Position numbers and translations under genes: made by a program
Notes under the pieces: generated by a model
Seen by the model: the letters and a program-made list of their open reading frames with translations, nothing else
Database searches by the model: none
Told to the model about the DNA's origin: nothing
Source: Sphingomonadaceae bacterium
GTDB lineage: Bacteria > Pseudomonadota > Alphaproteobacteria > Sphingomonadales > Sphingomonadaceae
NCBI GenBank assembly: GCA_016462305.1
Contig: JAEMTM010000115.1
Coordinates: 1 to 5,683, forward strand
Length of the DNA: 5,683 nt
Direction: 5' to 3'
In this document: in pieces, positions 1 through 5,683 of the stretch
How positions within the stretch are numbered: position 1 is the first letter of the stretch
Layout: each line of letters opens with the position of its first letter

Positions 1-56
1 TGAGACGCGGATAGCGATCAATTCTGCGGCGGATTGGTTTCTTATACACTTTTGAT

Positions 57-84
57 TTTACATTACATTGCGTAACTTTATATG
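57..84 (+). promoter_or_regulatory. weak sigma70-like promoter candidate
   Basis: TTTACA (57-62) matches the -35 consensus TTGACA at 5 of 6 positions. It is followed after 16 bases by TATATG (79-84), a 4 of 6 match to TATAAT. The local sequence is AT-rich. This is a consensus match only: AT-rich DNA gives such matches often, and the site lies about 400 bases upstream of the channel gene, which would imply a long 5' leader. Another promoter closer to the gene is equally possible. Confidence 0.17.
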
Positions 85-122
85 GCGGTTACTGGATATT
101 AAGTGCATACCACAACTTAGTT

Positions 123-167
123 CCGTTTTGGATTAATCGTTTTGGGGCGCAGTTTGGACCGTTTTAA
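123..167. repeat. CGTTTT direct repeats flanking an 8-bp palindrome
   Basis: CGTTTTGG occurs at 124-131 and again at 138-145, 14 bases start to start. A related CGTTTTAA lies at 160-167, and the 7-mer CCGTTTT is shared by 123-129 and 159-165. Between the first two copies lies GATTAATC (131-138), a perfect 8-bp palindrome overlapping both repeat edges. Direct repeats plus a palindrome upstream of an operon are compatible with a regulator binding site, but I do not recognise the motif and chance is possible. Confidence 0.3.
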
Positions 168-341
168 TTCTGCGCGTGGGGAGAATGGAAGCGATGTTTA
201 TTGCCCTGAACTATTGTAAAATTTTTATGCTGTGGAGGCCATTTTGATACGTAAACCTATCCTGCCTCTGCAATTCGTAAAAAATGTCGGCATGATCTGA
301 AAATCGCGCTGGCGTTCTAATCGGCGACCATCCTTAATTTT

Positions 342-497
342 ATGGACCATCAAACCACTTTGGGCGCTAGGCGCATTGCTATTCGGCAGGCGTTGGGTAA
401 GATTCCACCTGTTTTTGCGTCAGACGAATATGTTGTAGCACGGCAACGGCCAAGTAAGGCTAGGCGTTGCCCTTACCCTGCGTTCACCAGCAAATGA
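342..497 (+). CDS. possible small ORF of 51 codons overlapping the channel gene start
   Basis: An ATG at 342 opens a 51-residue frame ending at TGA 495-497. The product would be basic (N-terminal MDHQTTLGARRAIAIRQ, then an Arg/Lys-rich C-terminal third), with no signal peptide, membrane segment or motif I recognise. In its favour: local GC rises from about 42% to 55% near its start, and its stop overlaps the ATG at 494 of the channel gene as ATGA, the geometry seen at the 4328 junction downstream. Against it: no Shine-Dalgarno sequence precedes the ATG (CCTTAATTTT lies upstream), it is short, and it resembles no known family to me. It may be a leader ORF that couples translation into the channel gene, or a chance frame. 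No function is assigned. Confidence 0.2.
   Translation: MDHQTTLGARRIAIRQALGKIPPVFASDEYVVARQRPSKARRCPYPAFTSK
442..476 (+). promoter_or_regulatory. two overlapping inverted repeats at the start of the channel gene
   Basis: Hairpin A pairs GGCAACG (442-448) with CGTTGCC (465-471), 7 bp with a 16-base loop. Hairpin B pairs GTAAGG (454-459) with CCTTAC (471-476), 6 bp with an 11-base loop. Base 471 is needed by both, so complete A and B exclude each other. The Shine-Dalgarno-like TAAGG (455-459) lies in the loop of A but in the stem of B. The alternative TTG start (467-469) lies in the stem of A but in the loop of B. In the mRNA this could modulate initiation or clear the way for the ATG at 494. 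The pairings are read directly; a regulatory role is inference. Confidence 0.3.
455..459 (+). promoter_or_regulatory. Shine-Dalgarno-like TAAGG before the TTG start at 467
   Basis: TAAGG is complementary to the 3' end of 16S rRNA and sits 7 bases before TTG 467, a good spacing. No comparable site precedes the alternative ATG at 494. This is the main argument for the longer form of the channel protein, which adds nine residues (MPLPCVHQQ) ahead of the signal peptide. Confidence 0.35.
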
Positions 498-2167
498 CGT
501 CCTTGCTTCGTTTATTGGCCCTTGTGGGTGCTGTCTCACTGCCGCTTGTACCTGTCGTCGGACAAGTGTCACAACCAAGCTTGAATGAAGTACACGCGCG
601 CTATGCTGCGCCGCTCACCGACCAAATAGAAGATATCGACGCAGCACCTGCTGATGACGATTTGGCTTCGGTGCTCGCGGAAGCATATGGTTCCAATCCT
701 GCAATCGCTGCGCAGCGTTACGATCTGCGCGCGACCGATGACGGGCTGGGTATTGCCCTATCCCGAACCCGTGCAACGGTGCAGTTTCAGGCTACGACGG
801 GTTATGACTATACCGATCCTGGAGCTATCACGCAGGCCGCACGACCGCTCGCCGACCGGCTCAACAATCCGGATATTGAGCGCAATGATGTGACAACGCA
901 GTTGGTCGTCGATCAACCGCTTTGGACAGGTGGCCGCGCGTTTGCCGAAACCCGTTCTGCGCGCGCAGATATAGCGGCGGGACGTGCGGCTTTGCGCGGG
1001 GCTGAAGGCAATCTACTTGTTGACCTTATTGCCGCCTATGCCGATGTCCGACGCGATGGGAAGGTGCTGTCGATCCGTGAACGCAATGTGACCGTCCTTG
1101 GGCAAACGCTTGCCGAAGTAGTCGCCCGCCGCCGCGCTGGTGAGTTGACGCGCACGGACATTGCCCAAGCCGAAACACAGTTTATGGCCGCTCAAGTGCA
1201 GTTGACCGCTGCGCAAGCCCAACTGGAGGCTAGTCGTTCAACCTTTGCCCGGCTTGTAGGGCGAACGCCTGGGCGATTGGCGCCTGAGCCGCCGCTCCCG
1301 CTAATCCCGGCCTCAGTTGATGAGGCGCTCGATGTCGCCGCACAAGCAAACCCGGATCTAGCCGCTGCGATAATGACTGAACGTGCCTCGCGCGCGCGCA
1401 TCGCCCAAGCGCGGGCAGAGGCTAATCCGACGATCAGTTTGCGCGGCACAGCGGGCACGACGGGTCCTGTCTCACCGTTTGATCGCCGCGATCAGGACAT
1501 CACGCTTGGCGCACGTGCAACGCTTACAGTTCCGTTGATAAACGGTGGCAGGATCCAAGCACAAATCGCACAAGCCAAGAACCGAAACAGTGCCGATCTG
1601 CTCAGGGTTGAAGCATCGCGCAGGGACATCGTCGACAGCGTATTGACGACGTGGAACGCTTGGGCTTCTGCAAAACGCAATGTCGAGATGCAAAGCGTCC
1701 AAGTGCAGGCGGCGCGCATTTATTATGACGGCACGTTCAAAGAGTATCGTGAGGGCCTGCGCTCAACGTTCGATGTGTTGTTCGCGCAGAACCAGCTGCG
1801 TGAAACCGAAATTGCGCTTATCTCAAATCGCCGTGATGCCTATGTTGCACAAGCCGTTTTGCTGCGACGGATCGGCAAGTTGGATGTCGCCAGTCTGTTA
1901 GATGGGCCAACGCTTTACGATCCAGCGGCGTATACAAAGCGGGTTGAGCGGCGGGGTGCACTGCCCTGGGACTTTGGTTTTCGTGTGCTCGACATCATAG
2001 ACCACCCAAGTGATCGTCCGCAAAGGATGGAACAGCTTAAGCCGTCGAACAATACACCGGTCATTGCGTCACCGACCACCGAGCAGGAGCCAACGATCGT
2101 TCCGGCACGCGCCGCGACGCCGCTTCCAAATCATTCACCACGTCAGAAAGCAGGCAATCATGAGTGA
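494..2167 (+). CDS. tolC: TolC-family outer-membrane efflux protein of a type I secretion system
   Basis: This is the outer-membrane channel component: TolC-family proteins trimerise into a beta-barrel plus a long periplasmic alpha-barrel. Counting from the ATG at 494 (557 residues), MTSLLR plus a hydrophobic run to about residue 23 forms a typical signal peptide, probably cut near VVG/Q. Two TolC repeats follow, at about residues 56-256 and 275-461. Each contains the hallmark strand motif PLxxGGR (PLWTGGR near 142, PLINGGR near 347) and a matching helical block (RRRAGELTRTDI, EYREGLRSTFDV). Beyond about residue 475 is a family-typical LYDP block, then a Pro-rich, probably disordered tail of about 55 residues that makes the protein longer than E. 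coli TolC. TTG 467, with a TAAGG ribosome site, is an alternative start adding nine residues; I prefer ATG 494 because it gives a normal signal peptide. The stop overlaps the ABC gene by 8 bases, implying co-translation. Confidence 0.93.
   Translation: MTSLLRLLALVGAVSLPLVPVVGQVSQPSLNEVHARYAAPLTDQIEDIDAAPADDDLASVLAEAYGSNPAIAAQRYDLRATDDGLGIALSRTRATVQFQATTGYDYTDPGAITQAARPLADRLNNPDIERNDVTTQLVVDQPLWTGGRAFAETRSARADIAAGRAALRGAEGNLLVDLIAAYADVRRDGKVLSIRERNVTVLGQTLAEVVARRRAGELTRTDIAQAETQFMAAQVQLTAAQAQLEASRSTFARLVGRTPGRLAPEPPLPLIPASVDEALDVAAQANPDLAAAIMTERASRARIAQARAEANPTISLRGTAGTTGPVSPFDRRDQDITLGARATLTVPLINGGRIQAQIAQAKNRNSADLLRVEASRRDIVDSVLTTWNAWASAKRNVEMQSVQVQAARIYYDGTFKEYREGLRSTFDVLFAQNQLRETEIALISNRRDAYVAQAVLLRRIGKLDVASLLDGPTLYDPAAYTKRVERRGALPWDFGFRVLDIIDHPSDRPQRMEQLKPSNNTPVIASPTTEQEPTIVPARAATPLPNHSPRQKAGNHE
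2160..2167 (+). other. ATGAGTGA overlap joining channel and ABC genes
   Basis: The start ATG of the ABC gene (2160-2162) lies five bases before the TGA stop of the channel gene (2165-2167), an 8-base overlap in different frames. Only a short AGG (2152-2154) serves as a ribosome-binding site, so ribosomes finishing the channel gene may reinitiate here. That would help match the amounts of the two subunits; the coupling is inferred from geometry. Confidence 0.7.
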
Positions 2168-4331
2168 AGCTGATCATACAGAGGCTGCCGCAGACTATGC
2201 CCAGACCGATGAAAGCGGCCTAATTGCCTTTTCGACGTTGCTCGCTATTCACCGGATCGCAGTCGATGCAACGCAATTACGTCATTCGCTTGGGCATCAG
2301 CGGCCCATCGATGCTGACGACCTTAAGCGCCTTGCAAAGCGTCAGGATGGCGTAAAAGCACGGGACATTCGCAGTTCGTTTGAGAAATTGCCACAGCTGC
2401 CTTTGCCCGCGCTGGCTAACGGACCAGCTGGCTGGTTCGTCATCGCGCAGGTGAATGGAGACGAGGCAATCATCCAACCACCGTGCCCAAGCTTTGATGG
2501 AATACAGCCGCAGATCATGATGGTCACGCGCGACGCGCTTGAGGCGATGTGGTCTGGCGAGCTTGTGCTTATCGCGACGCGCGAAAATATTGGTGGCGTA
2601 GCGCGCGCGTTCGACGTTACGTGGTTCATCCCGCAGATCGTTAAATATAAGCGGCTCATTGGCGAAGTGCTGCTTGTTACGCTTGCCATCAACATTTTGG
2701 GGCTCGCCTCGCCATTGTTCTTCCAGAATGTCATCGACAAGGTGCTCGTTCATAACACGCTTGATACGCTGAATGTGCTGGTCATCGGTTTTGCGGTGGT
2801 CTCGGTTTGGGAAACATTATTTGGCTGGCTGCGCACGCGGCTTTATTCACAAACCACACAGAAGATTGATGTTGAATTAGGCGCAAAGCTGTTCCGGCAC
2901 TTGCTTGGACTTAATCTTTCGTATTTTGAGACACGCCGCGTGGGCGATGTGGCGATGCGGGTGCGTCAGCTTGAGACAATCCGTGAATTTTTGACGAATG
3001 CATCGCTAACGGTGTTAGTCGACCCGCTGTTCACAATCGTGTTCCTGATCGTGATGTGGATTTATTCACCGATGTTATTCATTATCGCTGTGCTTGCTAT
3101 CCCTTGCTATATCGCGGTCGCCTTGTTCATTACCGGGCCTTTGCGGGTGCGGATCGAAGAGAAGTTCGAGCGGTCTGCTGCAAACAATGCGCTGCTTGTG
3201 GAGAGTATCGGCGGCATTCAAACGGTCAAGGCAGGCGCGGTTGAACCGCAATGGCAGGATCGTTGGGAAAAGCAGCTCGCCGGCTACAGCTTTGCCAACC
3301 AGAAGGTTATCGATCTTAGCAATACCGGTAGCCAGCTTATCCAGCTGATTTCACGGCTCAACATGGTGCTCATTCTATACTTCGGCGCGCAGGCGGTGAT
3401 TGATAAGGATCTGACCGTTGGCGGCCTTGTCGCGTTCAACATGTTTGCGCAGCGCGTTTCAGGACCGGTTATCCGTATGGCGCAGCTTTGGCAGGATTTT
3501 CAACAGGTGCGGATTGCGGTTGAGCGGCTTGGCGATGTCCTAAACCAACCTGTCGAACCCGGTTCAGGAAGCCGCGTCGCGCTGCCTTCAATCAAGGGCG
3601 CTGTCGCGTTTGACGGCGTCAAATTTCGCTACGGTCTCGATGGCCCGTGGACGCTGGACGACATCCACCTTGAGGTTCCTGCGGGCAGCACTTTGGGTAT
3701 TGTCGGGTCATCGGGGTCGGGCAAATCCACGCTCACCAAATTGTTGCAGCGGCTTTATATTCCCGCCTCTGGGCGCATAGCAATCGACGGCGTTGATATT
3801 GCGCAAATCGATCCTGCCTGGCTCCGGCGGCAGATTGGCGTCGTCTTGCAAGAAAACCTTCTGTTTAGCCGCTCAATCCGGGAGAATATCGCGCTTGCCA
3901 ATCCGGCCATGCCATTGGAGGCGGTGATTGAGGCTGCGACCTTAAGCGGCGCGCATGAGTTCATCGTCAAATTGCCGCGCGGATATGATACGCAAGTTGA
4001 GGAACGCGGCACCAATTTATCCGGTGGTCAGCGCCAGCGCCTCGCCATTGCCCGCGCGTTGGTCACTGGCCCGCGCATCCTTATCCTTGATGAAGCAACC
4101 TCAGCGCTTGATGCCGAAAGCGAGGAGATCGTCCAAAGAAACCTGAAAGCCATGGCGGCAGGGCGCACGGTGATCATCATCGCGCATAGGCTGTCGGCAG
4201 TGCGGCAATGCGACATGCTGATCACCTTGGAGGGCGGGCGCATCGTGGAGCGCGGCAGCCATGCCGAGCTGCTGGCGGCAAACGGCCGCTACGCCGATTT
4301 GCACCGGCGTCAGAGCGGAGAAACGACATGA
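2160..4331 (+). CDS. hlyB: HlyB-type type I secretion ABC transporter with degenerate C39-like domain
   Basis: This 723-residue inner-membrane ATPase would recruit a secreted protein and drive its export. Residues 1-150 are a C39 peptidase-like domain whose catalytic Cys position reads Ser19 (ESGL) and whose His position reads Trp92 (GWF), so it should bind rather than cleave. Residues 151-470 form an exporter-type membrane domain with six predicted helices near 166-188, 204-224, 280-302, 304-326, 391-413 and 418-440. The nucleotide-binding domain is intact: A-loop Tyr491, Walker A GSSGSGKST 516-524, Q-loop Gln564, signature LSGGQ 620-624, Walker B ILILDE 640-645, D-loop SALD 648-651, H-loop His676. 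The blocks FDVTWFIPQIVKY, ELGAKLFRHLLGL and RMAQLWQDFQQV closely match E. coli HlyB as I recall it. The ATG at 2160 is chosen because it aligns with HlyB-length proteins and follows AGG by 5 bases; the in-frame ATG at 2010 would lie deep in the channel gene. Confidence 0.96.
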   Translation: MSEADHTEAAADYAQTDESGLIAFSTLLAIHRIAVDATQLRHSLGHQRPIDADDLKRLAKRQDGVKARDIRSSFEKLPQLPLPALANGPAGWFVIAQVNGDEAIIQPPCPSFDGIQPQIMMVTRDALEAMWSGELVLIATRENIGGVARAFDVTWFIPQIVKYKRLIGEVLLVTLAINILGLASPLFFQNVIDKVLVHNTLDTLNVLVIGFAVVSVWETLFGWLRTRLYSQTTQKIDVELGAKLFRHLLGLNLSYFETRRVGDVAMRVRQLETIREFLTNASLTVLVDPLFTIVFLIVMWIYSPMLFIIAVLAIPCYIAVALFITGPLRVRIEEKFERSAANNALLVESIGGIQTVKAGAVEPQWQDRWEKQLAGYSFANQKVIDLSNTGSQLIQLISRLNMVLILYFGAQAVIDKDLTVGGLVAFNMFAQRVSGPVIRMAQLWQDFQQVRIAVERLGDVLNQPVEPGSGSRVALPSIKGAVAFDGVKFRYGLDGPWTLDDIHLEVPAGSTLGIVGSSGSGKSTLTKLLQRLYIPASGRIAIDGVDIAQIDPAWLRRQIGVVLQENLLFSRSIRENIALANPAMPLEAVIEAATLSGAHEFIVKLPRGYDTQVEERGTNLSGGQRQRLAIARALVTGPRILILDEATSALDAESEEIVQRNLKAMAAGRTVIIIAHRLSAVRQCDMLITLEGGRIVERGSHAELLAANGRYADLHRRQSGETT
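4317..4331 (+). promoter_or_regulatory. GGAG ribosome-binding site and ATGA junction before the fusion-protein gene
   Basis: GGAG at 4317-4320 lies 7 bases before the ATG at 4328, a strong canonical arrangement. The ATG shares four bases with the ABC gene stop (ATGA, 4328-4331). Both signals fix the start of the fusion-protein gene and indicate a single transcript with coupled translation. Confidence 0.8.
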
Positions 4332-5683
4332 GCGGATGGAACCATCATTGGGAAGTCTTGAAAAAGGCGATCCGCGACGACCGCGCTCATCGCAAGGGTT
4401 TCATCCCGCTGGAGGAAAGCGAATTCCTTCCCGCCGCGCTTGAGGTGACCGAACGCCCCGTCTCGCCCACCGCGCGCGTTGTGACATGGGCTGCGCTTGT
4501 CTTCCTCATCATCGCTATTGCATGGACTGTGTTCGGGCGCGTCGATGTCGTTGCGTCCGCGCCCGGCATGCTGAAACCCACGGGCAATGTGAAGCTGGTG
4601 CAGTCCGCAGATGCTGGCGTTGTGCGTGCCATTCATGTCCGGAACGGCGATGTCGTGCGCAAGGGGCAGCCTTTGCTGGATCTTGACCCGACGCTTGCGG
4701 GCGCTGATCTTGCCCAAGCGGAAAAGGCGCTTGCCGCCGCTGAGTTGGAAATTGCACGCAACCGCGCGATTGCCGATGCTTTGTCGGGCAAGGGGATGCG
4801 CTTTGTCGCACCTTTGGGCACACCTGCCGATGTGGCAGAAACGCAAGCCCGATTAATCGCATCGCAACTGGCCACGGTCGATGCAACCACGGCAAGCCTG
4901 TCTGCGGCGCGGGCCTCGGCCTTGTCGGATGCCAATGCCGCGCGTGCGCAGGTGGCGCGGCTTGGCGATACGGTGCCCATGCTTGATCGCCAGATTGCAA
5001 ATCTGAACCGGCTGAATGAAGAAGGCTACGCCCCCGGCGCGCGCCTCATCGAATTGCAGCGGCAGCGTCGGCAAGAGGCGGGCGACCGCGATGTTGCGAT
5101 AACGCAGATCGCGCGCGGCCAATCCGAAGCGCGCAAGCTGGACGGCCAAATCCGTGAAACCCGCGAACAAGCGCGTCAAACCGCGCTTGCCGATCTATCA
5201 AAGGCCGAAGGCGAGGCGATCCTGCGGCGGGAGGAGGTGACAAAGGCAAAGCGCAAAAGCACGTTCCAACGCCTCGCCGCCTCGGTCGATGGCACCGTTC
5301 AACAGATGGAAGTGCACACCATTGGCGGGGTCATTGAACCCGCCAAACCGTTGATGGTGATCGTACCGTCCAGCACAGCGATTGAGGTTGAGGCCCGCAT
5401 TCTCAACAAGGATGTGGGCTTTATCCGCATCGGACAACAAGCGTCGGTAAAGCTCGAAGCCTTCTCGTTCACGCGGTACGGCGCGGTGCCGGGGCGCGTG
5501 CGGGCGATCAGCCGTGATGCGGTGCAGGATAAGGACCTTGGCCTTGTCTATGTGGCAACCATCCTTCTTGACCGCAGCTTTGTGGACGCCGACGGGCGGC
5601 GTTATGCGCTGTCGCCGGGCCTGACCGCGACGGTTGATATCCGCACCGGAACCCGGTCGATCATCAGCTATCTTGTCAGCCCG
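4328..5683 (+). CDS. hlyD: HlyD-family type I secretion membrane fusion protein, 3'-truncated by window end
   Basis: This is the periplasmic adaptor linking the ABC transporter to the TolC channel. The frame is open for 452 codons to the window edge. Residues 1-49 are cytoplasmic and include ESEFLPAALEV, close to the ENEFLPAHLEL block of E. coli HlyD as I recall it. One membrane helix spans about 50-69. A first lipoyl-like half lies at about 88-120 (GVVRAIHVRNGDVVRKGQ), then a long Ala/Gln/Arg-rich helical hairpin at about 124-310, the second lipoyl half at 312-350 (VQQMEVHTIGGV, LMVIVPS) and a beta-barrel region from about 355. Residues 428-450, starting LSPGLTATVDI and ending SYLV, fit every position of the PROSITE HlyD secretion-protein signature as I remember it. 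E. coli HlyD has only about 12 residues after this SYLxSP point, so very little is missing. The start follows a GGAG site and overlaps the ABC stop. GC here is about 61%, higher than in the ABC gene. Confidence 0.95.
   Translation, partial: MSGWNHHWEVLKKAIRDDRAHRKGFIPLEESEFLPAALEVTERPVSPTARVVTWAALVFLIIAIAWTVFGRVDVVASAPGMLKPTGNVKLVQSADAGVVRAIHVRNGDVVRKGQPLLDLDPTLAGADLAQAEKALAAAELEIARNRAIADALSGKGMRFVAPLGTPADVAETQARLIASQLATVDATTASLSAARASALSDANAARAQVARLGDTVPMLDRQIANLNRLNEEGYAPGARLIELQRQRRQEAGDRDVAITQIARGQSEARKLDGQIRETREQARQTALADLSKAEGEAILRREEVTKAKRKSTFQRLAASVDGTVQQMEVHTIGGVIEPAKPLMVIVPSSTAIEVEARILNKDVGFIRIGQQASVKLEAFSFTRYGAVPGRVRAISRDAVQDKDLGLVYVATILLDRSFVDADGRRYALSPGLTATVDIRTGTRSIISYLVSP

Larger units (their letters stand above)
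1..341. other. AT-rich upstream region without a convincing gene
   Basis: By hand count, bases 1-360 are about 42% GC, against roughly 52-62% in the genes downstream, which fits an intergenic or promoter region. All three plus frames hit a stop within the first 55 bases (TGA at 1-3, TAG at 12-14, TGA at 53-55), so at most a 17-codon tail of an upstream gene could be present. On the minus strand no reading frame runs in from the left edge with an ATG start and a ribosome-binding site. I found no tRNA-like cloverleaf, CRISPR repeat or clear GC-hairpin/U-tract terminator. The region probably holds the operon promoter and operators. Confidence 0.6.

Noticed and set aside
2..49. Minus-strand gene leaving the left edge from a GTG at 49
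   Set aside because: Only 16 codons lie in the window, there is no ribosome-binding site upstream of the GTG, and the residues show no recognisable motif.
366..374. GCGCTAGGCGC-like hairpin as a terminator
   Set aside because: The stem is only about 4 bp and no T-run follows, so it does not resemble an intrinsic terminator.
442..476. H-type pseudoknot combining both stems
   Set aside because: Allowing stem A with a shortened stem B (454-458 with 472-476) leaves no linker between 471 and 472 to cross a 7-bp stem, which looks sterically strained. Alternative hairpins are the simpler reading.
2010..2159. In-frame extension of the ABC transporter starting at ATG 2010
   Set aside because: It would overlap the channel gene by 158 bases and add 50 Arg/His/Ser-rich residues with no counterpart in HlyB. 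The ATG at 2160 fits the family length and gives a short coupled overlap.
2277..2753. Minus-strand open frame of 158 codons opposite the ABC gene
   Set aside because: It lies entirely within the conserved C39-like and first membrane-helix coding region on the other strand, and its translation shows no recognisable domain.
4310..4846. Minus-strand open frame of 178 codons (and a 161-codon one at 4515-5000)
   Set aside because: They are antisense to the well-supported fusion-protein gene. Their translations are rich in Arg, His, Pro and Cys with no domain, as expected of shadows in GC-rich coding DNA.

Overview
The window carries a type I secretion system (T1SS) gene set in one plus-strand cluster. 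In order it encodes a TolC-family outer-membrane channel, an HlyB-type ABC transporter and an HlyD-type membrane fusion protein; the last is cut by the right edge. Many aligned blocks of the second and third products match E. coli HlyB and HlyD as I remember them. The system is therefore most likely an RTX-type exporter that moves an unfolded protein from cytoplasm to medium in one step. No substrate gene, acyltransferase gene or regulator gene is visible.

Layout: bases 1-341 are AT-richer (about 42% GC by hand count) with no convincing gene. They hold a weak promoter-like pair, CGTTTT-type direct repeats around an 8-bp palindrome, and two mini-ORFs. Bases 342-497 hold an open 51-codon frame whose stop overlaps the likely ATG of the channel gene in an ATGA arrangement. 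Bases 442-476 can form two mutually exclusive hairpins over a ribosome-binding site and an alternative TTG start. The channel gene (494 or 467 to 2167) overlaps the ABC gene (2160-4331) by 8 bases. The ABC gene overlaps the fusion-protein gene (4328 to beyond 5683) by 4 bases. Such tight packing points to one transcript and coupled translation, as expected for three parts of one envelope-spanning machine.

Organism: a Gram-negative bacterium, because an outer-membrane channel and a periplasmic adaptor are encoded. Coding GC of about 52-62%, the tolC-hlyB-hlyD gene order and the look of the TolC C-terminus suggest an alphaproteobacterium, possibly Sphingomonadales. This is a family-level impression, not a demonstrated assignment.

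How the genes work together: the ABC protein recruits and energises export from the inner membrane. Its N-terminal C39-like domain has lost the protease residues, so it should dock substrate rather than cut a leader. The HlyD protein bridges the periplasm, and the TolC protein provides the outer-membrane tunnel. The core machinery looks conventional. The least explained parts are the 5' region (the small ORF and alternative RNA structures at the first start) and the Pro-rich tail of the channel protein. I see no evidence for a wholly new system.
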